A stretch of 36,826 bases of DNA from Gammaproteobacteria bacterium (GCA_002705795.1 PAHG01000014.1:99013-135838); one strand, 5' to 3'. Shown: positions 9,583 to 17,887, counted from the first letter of the stretch. A program made the numbers and translations. Notes: a model not told the origin generated them from the letters alone.

Positions 9583-10316
9583 AGCTTTGACTCCCTAATA
9601 AATTCATCCAAAAGTACCTGGTCTCCCGCAGATAGCGTCTTCTCTTCCAATAGCTCGGGTCGACGTAACCACGTCCGACCCAGTGCCTGTTTGCGGCGCC
9701 ACTTGGCAATATCGCCGTGATGCCCACTCAGCAACACATCCGGAACTCTCAAACCCGCAATGTCTTCGGGTCGGGTATAGTGAGGGCAATCCAGCAGCCC
9801 ATCGCTGAACGAGTCCTCTGCCGCGCTATTTGCATGTCCAAGAACGCCAGGAACAAAACGGCTCACTGCATCAACTACCGCAATGGCTGCTGGTTCCCCT
9901 CCCGAGAGCACAAAATCTCCCAGCGAAATCTCCCGATCAATGTCGAGCTCAATCACTCGTTCATCAATCCCCTCATATCGACCGCAAACCAGAACCAGTT
10001 CAGGTAGTCCAACCAATTCATGAACCAAGGCCTGCGTCAATGGCTCTCCCTGCGGGCTTAAATACAGCACCGGCGCCTTTGATAGCACCGCTCTTGCGTC
10101 TGCAATCGAAGCTCTCAGAGTCTCGACTTTCATCAGCATCCCAGGCCCCCCACCGTAGGGCCTGTCATCCACAGTGTGATGCGCATCGCTGGCATACGCT
10201 CTAGGATTGAAGGTTACTAGCTCAACCAATCCTTTGCGTAACGCTCCCCCGACGACTCCATGACCCAACGCATCGGCCACCATATTCGGGAACAGTGTTA
10301 TGACGCCCCACCGCAT
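9579..10316 (-). CDS. trmD: tRNA (guanine-N1)-methyltransferase TrmD
   Basis: TrmD methylates N1 of G37 next to the anticodon to prevent +1 frameshifting, using S-adenosylmethionine. It is a SPOUT-fold enzyme. The trefoil-knot region is seen in [24 protein letters not shown] and [16 protein letters not shown]. The track begins at a TTG (10334), but ATG at 10316 gives the usual start ([12 protein letters not shown], 245 aa) and overlaps the rimM stop as TAATG. Its position inside the ribosomal protein operon is universal among gammaproteobacteria. Confidence 0.97.
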   Translation of the reverse strand: MRWGVITLFPNMVADALGHGVVGGALRKGLVELVTFNPRAYASDAHHTVDDRPYGGGPGMLMKVETLRASIADARAVLSKAPVLYLSPQGEPLTQALVHELVGLPELVLVCGRYEGIDERVIELDIDREISLGDFVLSGGEPAAIAVVDAVSRFVPGVLGHANSAAEDSFSDGLLDCPHYTRPEDIAGLRVPDVLLSGHHGDIAKWRRKQALGRTWLRRPELLEEKTLSAGDQVLLDEFIRESKL

Positions 10317-10858
10317 TAAAATAGGGGGTCCCAATCAACCAGAATCAAGCGCTCAGCCAAATTCACGTCCAAAATAGTCTGGCTGATAAATGGTATTAAC
10401 CGCTCTGTTCGGTCAATGCTCTCAGCGTCACCCCGAACAACCAACACATCATTGGCGCCCGTCGGAATTACTATTTTGACAACACCTAGCATCTCGTTCC
10501 TAAGTGTTTTTACGCGACACCCCTCGAGGTCACGCCAATAAAACTCATCACCACTAAGTTCCGGAAGGTGGCCTCTGCCCACTTCAACTAAACAGTTTAC
10601 CAGCGACTCAATGCTGGTTCGGTCAGTAAAACCGTCTAATCTCACGACATATCGTTTATCACGCCGCTTCCACTCTTTGGGGGCTGTTTCCACGCTATCT
10701 ATCGCTGGCCGACCAGTTACTCGGTCAGCTGATCGTGTTAACACCCACGGTTTCCATCCGAACACTGAAGCCGGGTCGTCAGTGAAACTATCCATCCAGA
10801 CCCAGCCATTTAGGCCGTAGGGAGATCGGATCCGCCCCACAACCATCCGAGCAGACAT
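10316..10858 (-). CDS. rimM: Ribosome maturation factor RimM
   Basis: RimM assists late assembly of the 30S subunit near protein S19 and 16S helices 31 and 33b. The N-terminal RimM domain begins [20 protein letters not shown]-barrel domain follows, seen around [16 protein letters not shown] and [14 protein letters not shown] shorten the track ORF to the ATG at 10858 (180 aa), which overlaps the rpsP stop as TAATG; the upstream extension is the shadow of rpsP. The family is fairly variable, but context and motifs agree. Confidence 0.95.
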   Translation of the reverse strand: MSARMVVGRIRSPYGLNGWVWMDSFTDDPASVFGWKPWVLTRSADRVTGRPAIDSVETAPKEWKRRDKRYVVRLDGFTDRTSIESLVNCLVEVGRGHLPELSGDEFYWRDLEGCRVKTLRNEMLGVVKIVIPTGANDVLVVRGDAESIDRTERLIPFISQTILDVNLAERLILVDWDPLF

Positions 10859-11106
10859 TAAGCTGCCTGTCGCACGTCCTTGAGCAAGCGCTTCACGCGA
10901 TCTGAGGTCTTCGCACCCAATCCAAGCCAATGATTAACTCGCTCAAGATCTACGCGCAGCCGCTCTGCCTGACCTCGTGCCATTGGGTCAAAGAATCCGA
11001 CACGCTCAATGAAGCGACCATCACGCGCGTTTCTATGATCTGTCACCGTCAGATGATAGAAAGGACGCTTCTTAGAACCGCCGCGTGAAAGACGAATCGT
11101 AACCAT
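10858..11106 (-). CDS. rpsP: 30S ribosomal protein S16
   Basis: S16 is an early-binding 30S protein. At 82 aa it has the usual length and the diagnostic pattern [19 protein letters not shown], followed by [14 protein letters not shown]. It is the first gene of the rpsP-rimM-trmD-rplS operon. It lies 77 bases downstream of ffh on the same strand. A small hairpin without a T-run (GCCTT...AAGGC) occurs in that gap, so read-through from ffh is possible. Confidence 0.97.
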   Translation of the reverse strand: MVTIRLSRGGSKKRPFYHLTVTDHRNARDGRFIERVGFFDPMARGQAERLRVDLERVNHWLGLGAKTSDRVKRLLKDVRQAA

Positions 11107-11183
11107 GTTTTCGTAATCCTATCTTCGCTCCCGCAAGAGCCTTATGTTTAAAGGCGCGCAATGATAATAACTTTGAGTCTAAC

Positions 11184-12551
11184 TTACAACCGCGGCATAC
11201 CACCTGGGGGCATCATTCCAGAGATACCGCGCATCATTTTCTGCATACCACCTTTTTTTCCAACTTTTTTCATCATTTTCGACATCTGTTTATGCTGCTT
11301 TAAAACTTTATTCACCTCTTGAACATCAGTCCCAGAACCATTGGCGATGCGCTGTTTGCGGGAACCGTTGATCACATCGGGGTCGTGGCGCTCTGCCGGC
11401 GTCATTGAATTAATCACAGCCTCCATGCGAACAAACTGCTTGTCGTCCACCTGATTCTGCATTTGGGTACCCATCTGCCCCATCCCTGGCATCTTTTCCA
11501 GGAGCGCCTTCATGCCACCCATGTTTCGCATTTGCTGCAACTGGTCCCTAAAGTCTTCCAGACTAAACCCTTTCCCCTTGAGGACCTTTCTGGCAACCCT
11601 TTCGGCTTTTTCTTTGTCAAGTTTTTGCTCAGCTTCCTCAATTAAACCGAGAATGTCACCCATCCCTAGAATTCGTGAAGCAAGGCGATCAGGATGAAAT
11701 GCCTCCAGTCCATCGACTGTCTCACCAACACCCATAAACTTAATCGGCTGACCAGCAATCATTTTTACGGAAAGCGCCGCGCCGCCGCGAGCGTCTCCAT
11801 CCGCTTTAGTCAAAATCACACCAGTCAAAGGAAGTACGTCAGAAAAAGCTTTAGCTGTATTTGCAGCATCTTGACCCGTCATCGCGTCAACAACGAATAA
11901 AGTCTCGACTGGATTCAGCGCTTGATGAAGACCCGAAATTTCTTTCATCATGTCTTCATCGATACCCAAACGTCCGGCAGTATCAACAAGAAGCACATCG
12001 TAAGCCGCAGACTCTGCCTTTTGCAGAGCAGCTTGCGCTAGTGCAATTGGACTCTGATCCGGAGTCGTCGGATAGACCTCAACCGCAATCTGCGCACCAA
12101 GTGCAGCAAGTTGCTCAATAGCGGCTGGCCGGTACACGTCAACGCTGACCAACAAGACTCTCTTCTTTTCTTTTCGGGTGAGGAGTTTGGCTAGCTTTGC
12201 AGCCGTTGTCGTCTTACCAGCACCCTGTAAACCTGCCAACAGAACAACCGCCGGAGGACGCTGCGCGAGGTTCAATGACTCCGACGATCCACCAAGAATA
12301 GCCTCGAGTTCGCTCTGAACGACCTTCAGAAACTGCTGACCAGGTGTAAGACTCGCTCGCACCTCACGACCTAGCGCACGCGCACGAACCTGCGACACGA
12401 ATTGTTTCACGACAGGCAAGGCAACATCGGCCTCTAGCAGTGCTTTGCGGACTTCTTTCAGCGTACTAGCTATATTGTCTTCTGTAAGACGGGCCTTTTT
12501 GCCCATGGACTGTAATGTCTTCGATAGACGTTCACTTAAAGAATTAAACAT
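11184..12551 (-). CDS. ffh: Signal recognition particle protein Ffh (SRP54)
   Basis: Ffh is the GTPase of the signal recognition particle. It binds 4.5S RNA and emerging signal peptides and docks with FtsY to deliver membrane proteins. The N domain is followed by the G domain with GLQGAGKTTTAAKLA (P-loop), VSVDVYRPAA, LVDTAGRLG and ILTKADGDARGG. The C-terminal M domain is rich in methionine (for example MRNMGGMKALLEKMPGMGQM) and ends MMPPGGMPRL. The 455 aa length is standard. The 4.5S RNA gene (ffs) is not in the window. Confidence 0.98.
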   Translation of the reverse strand: MFNSLSERLSKTLQSMGKKARLTEDNIASTLKEVRKALLEADVALPVVKQFVSQVRARALGREVRASLTPGQQFLKVVQSELEAILGGSSESLNLAQRPPAVVLLAGLQGAGKTTTAAKLAKLLTRKEKKRVLLVSVDVYRPAAIEQLAALGAQIAVEVYPTTPDQSPIALAQAALQKAESAAYDVLLVDTAGRLGIDEDMMKEISGLHQALNPVETLFVVDAMTGQDAANTAKAFSDVLPLTGVILTKADGDARGGAALSVKMIAGQPIKFMGVGETVDGLEAFHPDRLASRILGMGDILGLIEEAEQKLDKEKAERVARKVLKGKGFSLEDFRDQLQQMRNMGGMKALLEKMPGMGQMGTQMQNQVDDKQFVRMEAVINSMTPAERHDPDVINGSRKQRIANGSGTDVQEVNKVLKQHKQMSKMMKKVGKKGGMQKMMRGISGMMPPGGMPRL

Positions 12552-12612
12552 ATGATCTCTTTAGCCTGAAGTTCTAACGCACTATGATAACTAAAAATCG
12601 ACTGAGAGTAGG
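12552..12612. promoter_or_regulatory. Divergent promoter region between ffh and the CcsA-like gene
   Basis: This 61-base gap must hold promoters for both directions unless transcription enters from elsewhere. On the plus strand TTTAGC, 17 bases and TATGAT form a plausible sigma-70 promoter. The same AT-rich centre read on the minus strand offers TATCAT as a -10 box for ffh with a weak -35. Both calls rest on hexamer resemblance only. Confidence 0.3.
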
Positions 12613-13404
12613 ATGATGTCTTTATTGGTTCCGGGGTTACTTGCGACGTCCGTGTTGTTTGCATCGGGAATCCGCCAGCTTAGTGCGTTTAAAAGAGGTG
12701 ACGGACGCGATTTTACCTCCCTCTGGCTCGGTATTGCTGGCTGCGTTCTCTCGGTCGCTGTGGTGATCCAAGGCTTAGGTGATAATGGTGGGAGACCAAC
12801 AACCGGACTCATGGGCACTCTGCTGGGAGCCCTCCTCTTACTCATCGTCCTTGGGTCCAGCCTAAAGCATCCGGTGAATGCTTTACTGATCGGCGTAGCA
12901 CCGATCACAGGACTATTCACGCTAGTCGCGTCAGTGATCAGCCCCGTTTCGAATCAGTTAAGGCCCTTAAATTTTGAAACGGCGGTGCATATTGCGACCT
13001 CGGTTTTAGCGTACGGCGCTGTCACCTATTCTGGAACCCTCGCTATTTTATTGTCGTGGCAACATGCCAAGCTCAGAGAGCGTCCATTGACGCCTATCAT
13101 CTCCGCCCTTCCTCCGCTGGATGCGATGGAACATTTATTCTTGCGGACAGTGCAAACAGCCTGGTTGGTTCTAACGATAGCCCTTTTCACTGGCGTATTT
13201 TATGTTGAAGACTTCTGGGCCCAGCAACTCGCCCATAAAACAGTTTTATCTGTGCTCGCTTGGTGGGGAATGGCAATCGCTCTGTGGCAACATTTTAGGG
13301 AAGGAGGTGTCACTCGCATTATGAGGAAAACTGCAATCGTTGGAGCCGCACTTCTATGTGTCGGCTATCTCGGTAGCAAAGCTGTTCTGGAGTTTGTGCT
13401 GTAA
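12613..13404 (+). CDS. CcsA/YpjD-family inner membrane protein (cytochrome c assembly family)
   Basis: This is a polytopic membrane protein of 263 aa with about eight hydrophobic segments. It belongs to the cytochrome c assembly (CcsA/YpjD) family. The family pattern appears as AVHIATSVLAYGAVTYSG, LPPLDAMEHLFLR and KTVLSVLAWWGMAIALW, with histidines that could bind haem in related proteins. It sits divergent from ffh, exactly as the equivalent gene does in Pseudomonas. The family name suggests a role in haem handling, but the YpjD branch next to ffh has no well-proven function and no ccm genes are nearby. The ATG at 12613 follows AGGA closely; a second ATG is the next codon. Confidence 0.85.
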   Translation: MMSLLVPGLLATSVLFASGIRQLSAFKRGDGRDFTSLWLGIAGCVLSVAVVIQGLGDNGGRPTTGLMGTLLGALLLLIVLGSSLKHPVNALLIGVAPITGLFTLVASVISPVSNQLRPLNFETAVHIATSVLAYGAVTYSGTLAILLSWQHAKLRERPLTPIISALPPLDAMEHLFLRTVQTAWLVLTIALFTGVFYVEDFWAQQLAHKTVLSVLAWWGMAIALWQHFREGGVTRIMRKTAIVGAALLCVGYLGSKAVLEFVL

Positions 13405-13407
13405 TGG

Positions 13408-14709
13408 ATGCCACTTTTGAGTGATATCTCCAATGAAATCTTGTTCGGAATTCTTATTCTTCTGATCTTCCTGTCGGGTTTCTTTTCAAGTTCAGAGACT
13501 GGGCTGATGGCGATCAATCGTGTGAGACTTCAACACCTGGCTGAGGAAGGATCAAAAGGTGCTTCAAGGATCCTGTCGCTACTTGAACGTCCCGATCGTC
13601 TAATCGGGCTTATATTAATTGGCAATAACTTCGTCAACATTTTGGCATCAGCTATCGCGACGGTGCTTGCTGTGCGGATTTTTGGTGACCCCGGCGTCGC
13701 GATCGCAACCGGTATATTAACGCTCGTCATTTTAATATTTGCCGAAGTCACACCGAAGACATTCGCGGCGCTTTATCCCGAGCGTATCGCTGGACCAGCA
13801 AGCTTTATCTTGCTTCCGTTATTACGAATTACCTATCCGCTTGTTTGGATAACAAACCTTCTATCGAACGGTTTGCTGAGCTTATTTGGGATAAATCCGG
13901 AGACCTCCAATCGGGATCGGCTGACCAAAGAAGAGCTCCGTACTTTGATGATGCAAAGCGGCCATCGGATACCAGCAAGGCGCCACGGAATGCTGCTCTC
14001 TATTCTCGATCTCGAGAAGATTCAGGTTGATGAGATCATGGTTCCTCGGGGCGAGATCATTGGGCTTGATTTGACTGACGAGGTCGATGAGCTCGTTAGC
14101 CAACTCCGATCGTCGCAACACACTCGGCTACCCGTGTTCAATGAGGATATTGAGGGCCTTATTGGTGTCCTGCACGCGCGGACAGCGCTGAAGCTCCTTG
14201 ATGATACCGAGCTACTAGGAGACGATCAGGAGTTTAAAAATCGTATCGTCGAATTATGCGGAGCGCCTTACTTTATCCCTCGAAGCGCTGCTTTGCATAC
14301 ACAGCTCTTCAACTTCCAGAAAGAACGGGAACGATTAGCTGTTGTAGTAGATGAATATGGAGAGATTGAGGGATTAGTCACCATTGACGACATCCTCGAG
14401 GAAATTGTTGGTGAGTTCACAACAGACCACATCCAAGAAACTAGTCCCGACGTCCACCCACAAAATGACGGGACATTCATTATTGATGGATCAGCAACCG
14501 TTCGTGACATAAACCGAATCCTAGACTGGGAACTGCCAACAGATGGGCCTCGGACAATGAGCGGAGTCATCGTCGAGTTATTGGAATGCATTCCGGAAAA
14601 TAGCCTCGGAATTGAGCATGATGACTATCGTTTAGAAGTGTTGGCTATCCAAGACAACCGCGTTAGATCTGTCAAAGCGTGGAAGGTCGATCCAGAAGCT
14701 TGTGATTAG
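13408..14709 (+). CDS. CorB/CNNM-type membrane protein with CBS domains (HlyC/CorC family)
   Basis: The protein has an N-terminal DUF21/CNNM membrane domain (about residues 1-180). It contains FLSGFFSSSETGLMAINRVRL and AEVTPKTFAALYPERIA, both hallmarks of the family. Two CBS domains follow (about 200-330, around IMVPRGEIIGLDL and VVDEYGEIEGLVTIDDILEEIVGE). A C-terminal CorC_HlyC domain comes last (about 345-425). Relatives take part in magnesium or cobalt efflux, and the older label haemolysin is misleading. It begins 3 bases after the CcsA-like gene and is probably in the same operon. Its 3' end overlaps the convergent nudL-like gene by 38 bases. Confidence 0.9.
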   Translation: MPLLSDISNEILFGILILLIFLSGFFSSSETGLMAINRVRLQHLAEEGSKGASRILSLLERPDRLIGLILIGNNFVNILASAIATVLAVRIFGDPGVAIATGILTLVILIFAEVTPKTFAALYPERIAGPASFILLPLLRITYPLVWITNLLSNGLLSLFGINPETSNRDRLTKEELRTLMMQSGHRIPARRHGMLLSILDLEKIQVDEIMVPRGEIIGLDLTDEVDELVSQLRSSQHTRLPVFNEDIEGLIGVLHARTALKLLDDTELLGDDQEFKNRIVELCGAPYFIPRSAALHTQLFNFQKERERLAVVVDEYGEIEGLVTIDDILEEIVGEFTTDHIQETSPDVHPQNDGTFIIDGSATVRDINRILDWELPTDGPRTMSGVIVELLECIPENSLGIEHDDYRLEVLAIQDNRVRSVKAWKVDPEACD

Positions 14710-15259
14710 TCGAGACAATTTGAAGGAAATCACGAATAATTAGCGCTGTTAAACCCCAGATCTTCTCGTTGTCATAATACCATTTTGGCATCCACACCTC
14801 AGGTAATCGATGGTGGCTCACTTCGAATGCGGGCGTCTGTTCCAGAAACTCTATAATCGGTATTGTAAATACTCTCGAAATTTCTTGTTCTCGCGGCACA
14901 CCCATAAGGGAATTATCAGACCAAAATACACAAGGAATCACTGATAGCCGATGTAAACTTTCGATTGGGTTCAAATATCCAATGCAATCTTTACCGTGAA
15001 GCGTTAAGCCAGTTTCCTCTCTTAATTCTCGCAGAGCAGCCTCCAAAACTGATTCATCGGTTGATTCAATTTTTCCGCCAGGCAACGAGACCTCTCCTGC
15101 GTGCTTTCTGAGATGAGATGCCTTTACGCAGAGGGTTAAACTAGGGCGATCAACCCCCGAAATCACAAACGCCACGGCAGCACCACCACGGCACATTTCC
15201 AAATGTGCCGGTTCCCGTTTTGAGAGTTTTTTCTGCACACTCTGTTTAGTCACATACAT
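14672..15259 (-). CDS. Nudix hydrolase, NudL-type (probable CoA pyrophosphatase)
   Basis: The Nudix box is complete: GGKIESTDESVLEAALRELREETGL fits GX5EX7REUXEEXGU. The preceding KASHLRKHAGEVSLPGG is the signature of the NudL/UPF0035 subfamily, which hydrolyses coenzyme A and its derivatives; activity here is inferred from that. I place the start at ATG 15259 (195 aa), close to E. coli NudL in length. The track extension to 15385 runs antisense over the Zn-ribbon of the neighbouring Nudix gene. There is no clear ribosome binding site, and a TATACT box lies 6 bases upstream of the ATG, so the transcript may be nearly leaderless. The 3' end overlaps the CorB-like gene. Confidence 0.85.
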   Translation of the reverse strand: MYVTKQSVQKKLSKREPAHLEMCRGGAAVAFVISGVDRPSLTLCVKASHLRKHAGEVSLPGGKIESTDESVLEAALRELREETGLTLHGKDCIGYLNPIESLHRLSVIPCVFWSDNSLMGVPREQEISRVFTIPIIEFLEQTPAFEVSHHRLPEVWMPKWYYDNEKIWGLTALIIRDFLQIVSTNHKLLDRPSTL

Positions 15260-15293
15260 TTGTTTAGTATAGAGATAACAAACGGAGGGCCCT

Positions 15294-15845
15294 ATGAACT
15301 TTTGCTCAAACTGTGGTGCAGCAACAATCCGACGCGTCCCAGAAGGTGACAATCGACCTAGGGACCTGTGCGACCAGTGCGGCATGATTCATTACCAGAA
15401 TCCAAAAATAATTGCGGGATGTGTCGTACTAGCCGATAACAAAGTACTTCTTTGTAGACGAGCGATCGAACCACGTTATGGACTCTGGACTCTACCGGCA
15501 GGGGTTATGGAAAACGGTGAGACCGTAGCTCAAGCGGCTTTGAGAGAGACGTGGGAAGAGGCACATGCAACTCCCGAGCTAGGGCAGCTCTACGTCGTCA
15601 CTTCGATTCCAACGATCAGTCAAGTCTACATGCTTTACCTTGCTTTTTTGACAAATGGCCAATATGAATCAGGCCCAGAAAGCTTAGAAACGAGACTTTT
15701 CGACATGGACGAAATCCCCTGGGATGAGCTCGCGTTTCATACGGTGCGAGATACATTAGCCCGACTGAAGGACGATCTCCAAACCGGAGAATTTTCGCTA
15801 CATTGCATCGACCGCGATGAGACACCAGTCTCAGCTCGAGTTTAA
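15294..15845 (+). CDS. Zn-ribbon Nudix hydrolase (NUDT23/NADH-pyrophosphatase-like)
   Basis: The 183 aa protein starts with a zinc ribbon (CSNCG and CDQCG, cysteines 4, 7, 26 and 29). A Nudix domain follows, with the box GVMENGETVAQAALRETWEEAHA. This arrangement is known from bacterial relatives of plant NUDT23, an FAD pyrophosphatase, and is shorter than NudC. The true substrate could be FAD, NADH or another dinucleotide. GGAGG lies about 5 bases before the ATG. It is divergent from the NudL-like gene with only 34 bases between starts, and its stop overlaps the convergent YqfO-like gene by 4 bases. Confidence 0.88.
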   Translation: MNFCSNCGAATIRRVPEGDNRPRDLCDQCGMIHYQNPKIIAGCVVLADNKVLLCRRAIEPRYGLWTLPAGVMENGETVAQAALRETWEEAHATPELGQLYVVTSIPTISQVYMLYLAFLTNGQYESGPESLETRLFDMDEIPWDELAFHTVRDTLARLKDDLQTGEFSLHCIDRDETPVSARV

Positions 15846-16165
15846 GAGCGAGGACTTGGCTCCTCTACAACAAACAAGTCAAACGCAGGTTCCTCATACG
15901 GGTGAGCCAAATATAATGCTTCTTTGACCGCGTCGACTGTACTATCAGGTACTAGCATCTCAACTCGCCATTCTGAGACTCGCTCTATGACTCCAGTCCG
16001 ACCGATATAAGGGTTTGCGGACTCATTTGGCATAAACTGCCCGGTCCCTAAGCATTCCCAAGAGCACTGTCTGTAGGCTCCAAGTGACCCTGCACCTGCA
16101 GCAAAAAGTGCATTCTTCACAAGCTCTTTTGAGGCATCCGGGATAAATACGACGAGCTTATACAT
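15842..16165 (-). CDS. YqfO/NIF3-associated small domain protein
   Basis: This 107 aa protein matches the stand-alone YqfO family, whose PII-like domain is inserted in some NIF3/YqfO metal-binding proteins. Visible family features are MYKLVVFIPDASKELVKNAL, GAGSLGAYRQCSWECLGTGQF, RVEMLVPDSTVDAV and the final LAHPYEEPAFDLF. The HPYEEPA motif is diagnostic. Function is unknown; it is often annotated as a structural or NIF3-related protein. It overlaps the Nudix gene by 4 bases tail to tail and points away from csrA. Confidence 0.85.
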   Translation of the reverse strand: MYKLVVFIPDASKELVKNALFAAGAGSLGAYRQCSWECLGTGQFMPNESANPYIGRTGVIERVSEWRVEMLVPDSTVDAVKEALYLAHPYEEPAFDLFVVEEPSPRS

Positions 16166-16225
16166 TACGCCCCTCCGCGAGTAGGTTACGAGAGCACTGA
16201 ATGTCCAGATTTTCCTTTAGAAATA

Positions 16226-16239
16226 ATGGACAAAATTAA
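16226..16239 (+). repeat. 14-base direct repeat, copy 1 (csrA upstream)
   Basis: The sequence ATGGACAAAATTAA occurs here and again, identically, at 16353-16366, 127 bases further on. A reversed partial match (ATGTCCAGAT) lies nearby at 16201. Exact 14-base repeats within one intergenic region are unlikely by chance, though AT-richness raises the odds. It may be a regulator binding site. Confidence 0.55.
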
Positions 16240-16352
16240 AACAAAATAACTCTACTGAAAAATAACAGAGAAAATTTTTTGCTTAATTTCACTGGTTTAG
16301 GCCGAAAACAGTTGACTGTCAAAAAAAATGGTAGCAATGTTTAGGACATTAT

Positions 16353-16366
16353 ATGGACAAAATTAA
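16353..16366 (+). repeat. 14-base direct repeat, copy 2 (csrA upstream)
   Basis: This is the second identical copy of ATGGACAAAATTAA. It lies 28 bases before the csrA ATG, and it overlaps a possible TATATG -10 box. It is therefore close enough to affect transcription start or the mRNA leader. Confidence 0.55.
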
Positions 16367-16394
16367 TTGACGGATAGATAGAAGAGGTGTGCCC

Positions 16395-16592
16395 ATGCTG
16401 GTATTAACTCGTAAAATCGGCGAAAAAGTGATGATCGGAGATGACGTATCAGTCACGATCCTAGGCCTGTTTGGCAACCACGTACGGCTGGGAATTAACG
16501 CGCCAAAGTCGGTTGACATCCATCGTGAAGAGATCTACGTAAAGATACAGAACGAAACTCAGGATTCAAATACACACATCGCAATTGGCTAG
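16395..16592 (+). CDS. csrA: Carbon storage regulator CsrA (RsmA)
   Basis: CsrA is a small dimeric RNA-binding protein. It recognises GGA motifs near ribosome binding sites and controls carbon storage, motility and biofilm genes. The sequence [20 protein letters not shown] followed by [19 protein letters not shown] is diagnostic. I choose the ATG at 16395 (65 aa) over the GTG at 16389 because MLVLTR is the universal start and AGAGG is correctly spaced. The C-terminal tail after residue 55 is variable, as usual. In many relatives csrA follows alaS and lysC or precedes a tRNA-Ser; neither applies here. Confidence 0.97.
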   Translation: MLVLTRKIGEKVMIGDDVSVTILGLFGNHVRLGINAPKSVDIHREEIYVKIQNETQDSNTHIAIG

Positions 16593-16600
16593 TAACCTGC

Positions 16601-16635
16601 TGGCCTCCTCGAGGAGCCACGTGTAATCTCACACG
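16601..16635 (+). other. Two adjacent hairpins between csrA and the RND operon
   Basis: The first hairpin (TGGCCTCC, loop TCGA, GGAGCCA, with one bulged C) contains the perfect palindrome CTCCTCGAGGAG. The second follows at once (CGTGT, loop AATCTC, ACACG). Neither has a T-run, so they are not typical intrinsic terminators. They lie 9 bases after the csrA stop and about 35 bases before the adaptor gene start. They could protect the csrA 3' end or regulate the downstream operon. Confidence 0.5.
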
Positions 16636-16669
16636 AAGTAAAGGCAAGGCTCCCAGGAGACGTAATCAA

Positions 16670-17887
16670 TTGAGATCATTCCTACTCGGCCTCGCCATTT
16701 TTAGTGCGGGGATATCTGGGTTTTGGTTGCTCACCAAGTCCAAACCAACGCCAGCTGTTCGAGAAGCTCCCGCCGCTGCGTGGCGTATCTCAACTAAGGT
16801 GATACGACCCGAAACCGTGTCTCCGGTTTTTAATGGGTTCGGAATAGTTGAGAATCCCGATACTCAAACATTAAGGGCTCGCATTGGGACCGATGTTTCG
16901 ACGGTACTCGTCCGCGAAGGCGCCAGAGTCCTTGCCAACCAAATACTCATAAATCTCGATGCGGTCGACGCAGAAATCAAGCTCTCGCAAGCGAGGTCCA
17001 ATCTGGCCGACGCTGAGTCCAATTTAACCGCGCTAGATGCTACTGAATCGAAAGACCAAGAAGCCCTTCAACTCGACCAAGAGGCGCTTAATATCTTACA
17101 GCAAAAGCTGATCCGTATTCAGAACCTGAGACAACGCAATCTCTCCAGCGAACAGGATCTCGATACAGCTAGACAGGCAGTCGTGAATCAAAAACTTCAA
17201 ATTAATCGGCGCGAATTGGCTCTGTCGACGGTAGACTCCAAGCGTACCCAGTTAAAAACAGCAATTCAGCGATTCGAGGCAGAAGTTCGTGCAGCGACCC
17301 GCGACTTCGACTCAACAGCTGTGAAGGCACCAGCAGACGGCCAAGTTGTTGAAGTAGATGTCGTTGCCGGTGACCGTGTACAGGCGAACCAAGATCTGGC
17401 CATTTTCGCGCCCGATGCTGGACGCGAGATCCGAGTTCAAGTACCTGCATCTGTTGGTCAAACACTCGCCGAGTCTTTGGTGAATAACGAAATAGTTAGC
17501 GCCGCCACCGAAAGAAACCATCACTTTTATTTGACCCGTGTAAGCGGCGCAGTTCGCGATAATAGCGGCTCTATCGATGCCTTTTTCGCATCTACTGATC
17601 ATTCGCTGCCTCCGACAGGCACAGTGGTATCTGTATCGGTTCAACTGGCCACACAGCCCAAAGTTGTCGTCTTACCCACCGATGCCCTCTATGGGGGTAA
17701 CCTAATTTATCGCGTTACAACATCCGACACCTTGGAAGCAATCAAAGTTGAGCGTCTTGGTCAACGCCCCGGGCCAGAAAAAACGGAAGTGTTGGTTCGT
17801 TCATCACGCCTCGTAGCGGGTGATCAGATTCTCGTGTCTCGGTTACCAGCAGCTGTGTCAGGGTTGCGAGTTGAGGTCATCCAATGA
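16670..17887 (+). CDS. RND efflux periplasmic adaptor (membrane fusion protein)
   Basis: This 405 aa adaptor links an inner-membrane RND pump to an outer-membrane channel. An N-terminal hydrophobic segment (FLLGLAIFSAGISGFWLL) acts as signal or anchor, with no lipobox cysteine. A lipoyl-like half motif (RIGTDVSTVLVREGARVLANQILINLD) comes next. A long alpha-helical hairpin rich in Gln, Leu and Asp (about residues 105-215), the second lipoyl half (VKAPADGQVVEVDVVAGDRV) and beta-barrel domains follow. The start is TTG, with AGGAGA about 9 bases upstream. It overlaps the permease gene by ATGA. No outer-membrane channel gene is present, so a shared TolC-like protein is likely. Confidence 0.88.
   Translation: MRSFLLGLAIFSAGISGFWLLTKSKPTPAVREAPAAAWRISTKVIRPETVSPVFNGFGIVENPDTQTLRARIGTDVSTVLVREGARVLANQILINLDAVDAEIKLSQARSNLADAESNLTALDATESKDQEALQLDQEALNILQQKLIRIQNLRQRNLSSEQDLDTARQAVVNQKLQINRRELALSTVDSKRTQLKTAIQRFEAEVRAATRDFDSTAVKAPADGQVVEVDVVAGDRVQANQDLAIFAPDAGREIRVQVPASVGQTLAESLVNNEIVSAATERNHHFYLTRVSGAVRDNSGSIDAFFASTDHSLPPTGTVVSVSVQLATQPKVVVLPTDALYGGNLIYRVTTSDTLEAIKVERLGQRPGPEKTEVLVRSSRLVAGDQILVSRLPAAVSGLRVEVIQ

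Larger units (their letters stand above)
16166..16394 (+). promoter_or_regulatory. AT-rich leader/promoter region of csrA
   Basis: This 229-base gap between the YqfO-like gene and csrA is clearly more AT-rich than the surrounding DNA, with runs such as AAAATTTTTT and CAAAAAAAATGG. A TTGACT box at 16312 could be a -35 element, but I cannot find a good -10 at the right spacing. TTATAT near 16349 is another candidate -10. Two copies of a 14-base repeat lie within it. Promoters for both csrA and the leftward YqfO-like gene must be here or further out. Confidence 0.4.

Noticed and set aside
9717-10204. Plus-strand ORFs of 96 and 124 aa across trmD
   Set aside because: Both are antisense to conserved TrmD motifs and have low-complexity Gln/His/Pro composition typical of shadows.
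15260-15385. Upstream extension of the NudL-like gene
   Set aside because: It is antisense to the zinc ribbon of the neighbouring Nudix gene, and the shorter form matches the usual NudL length.
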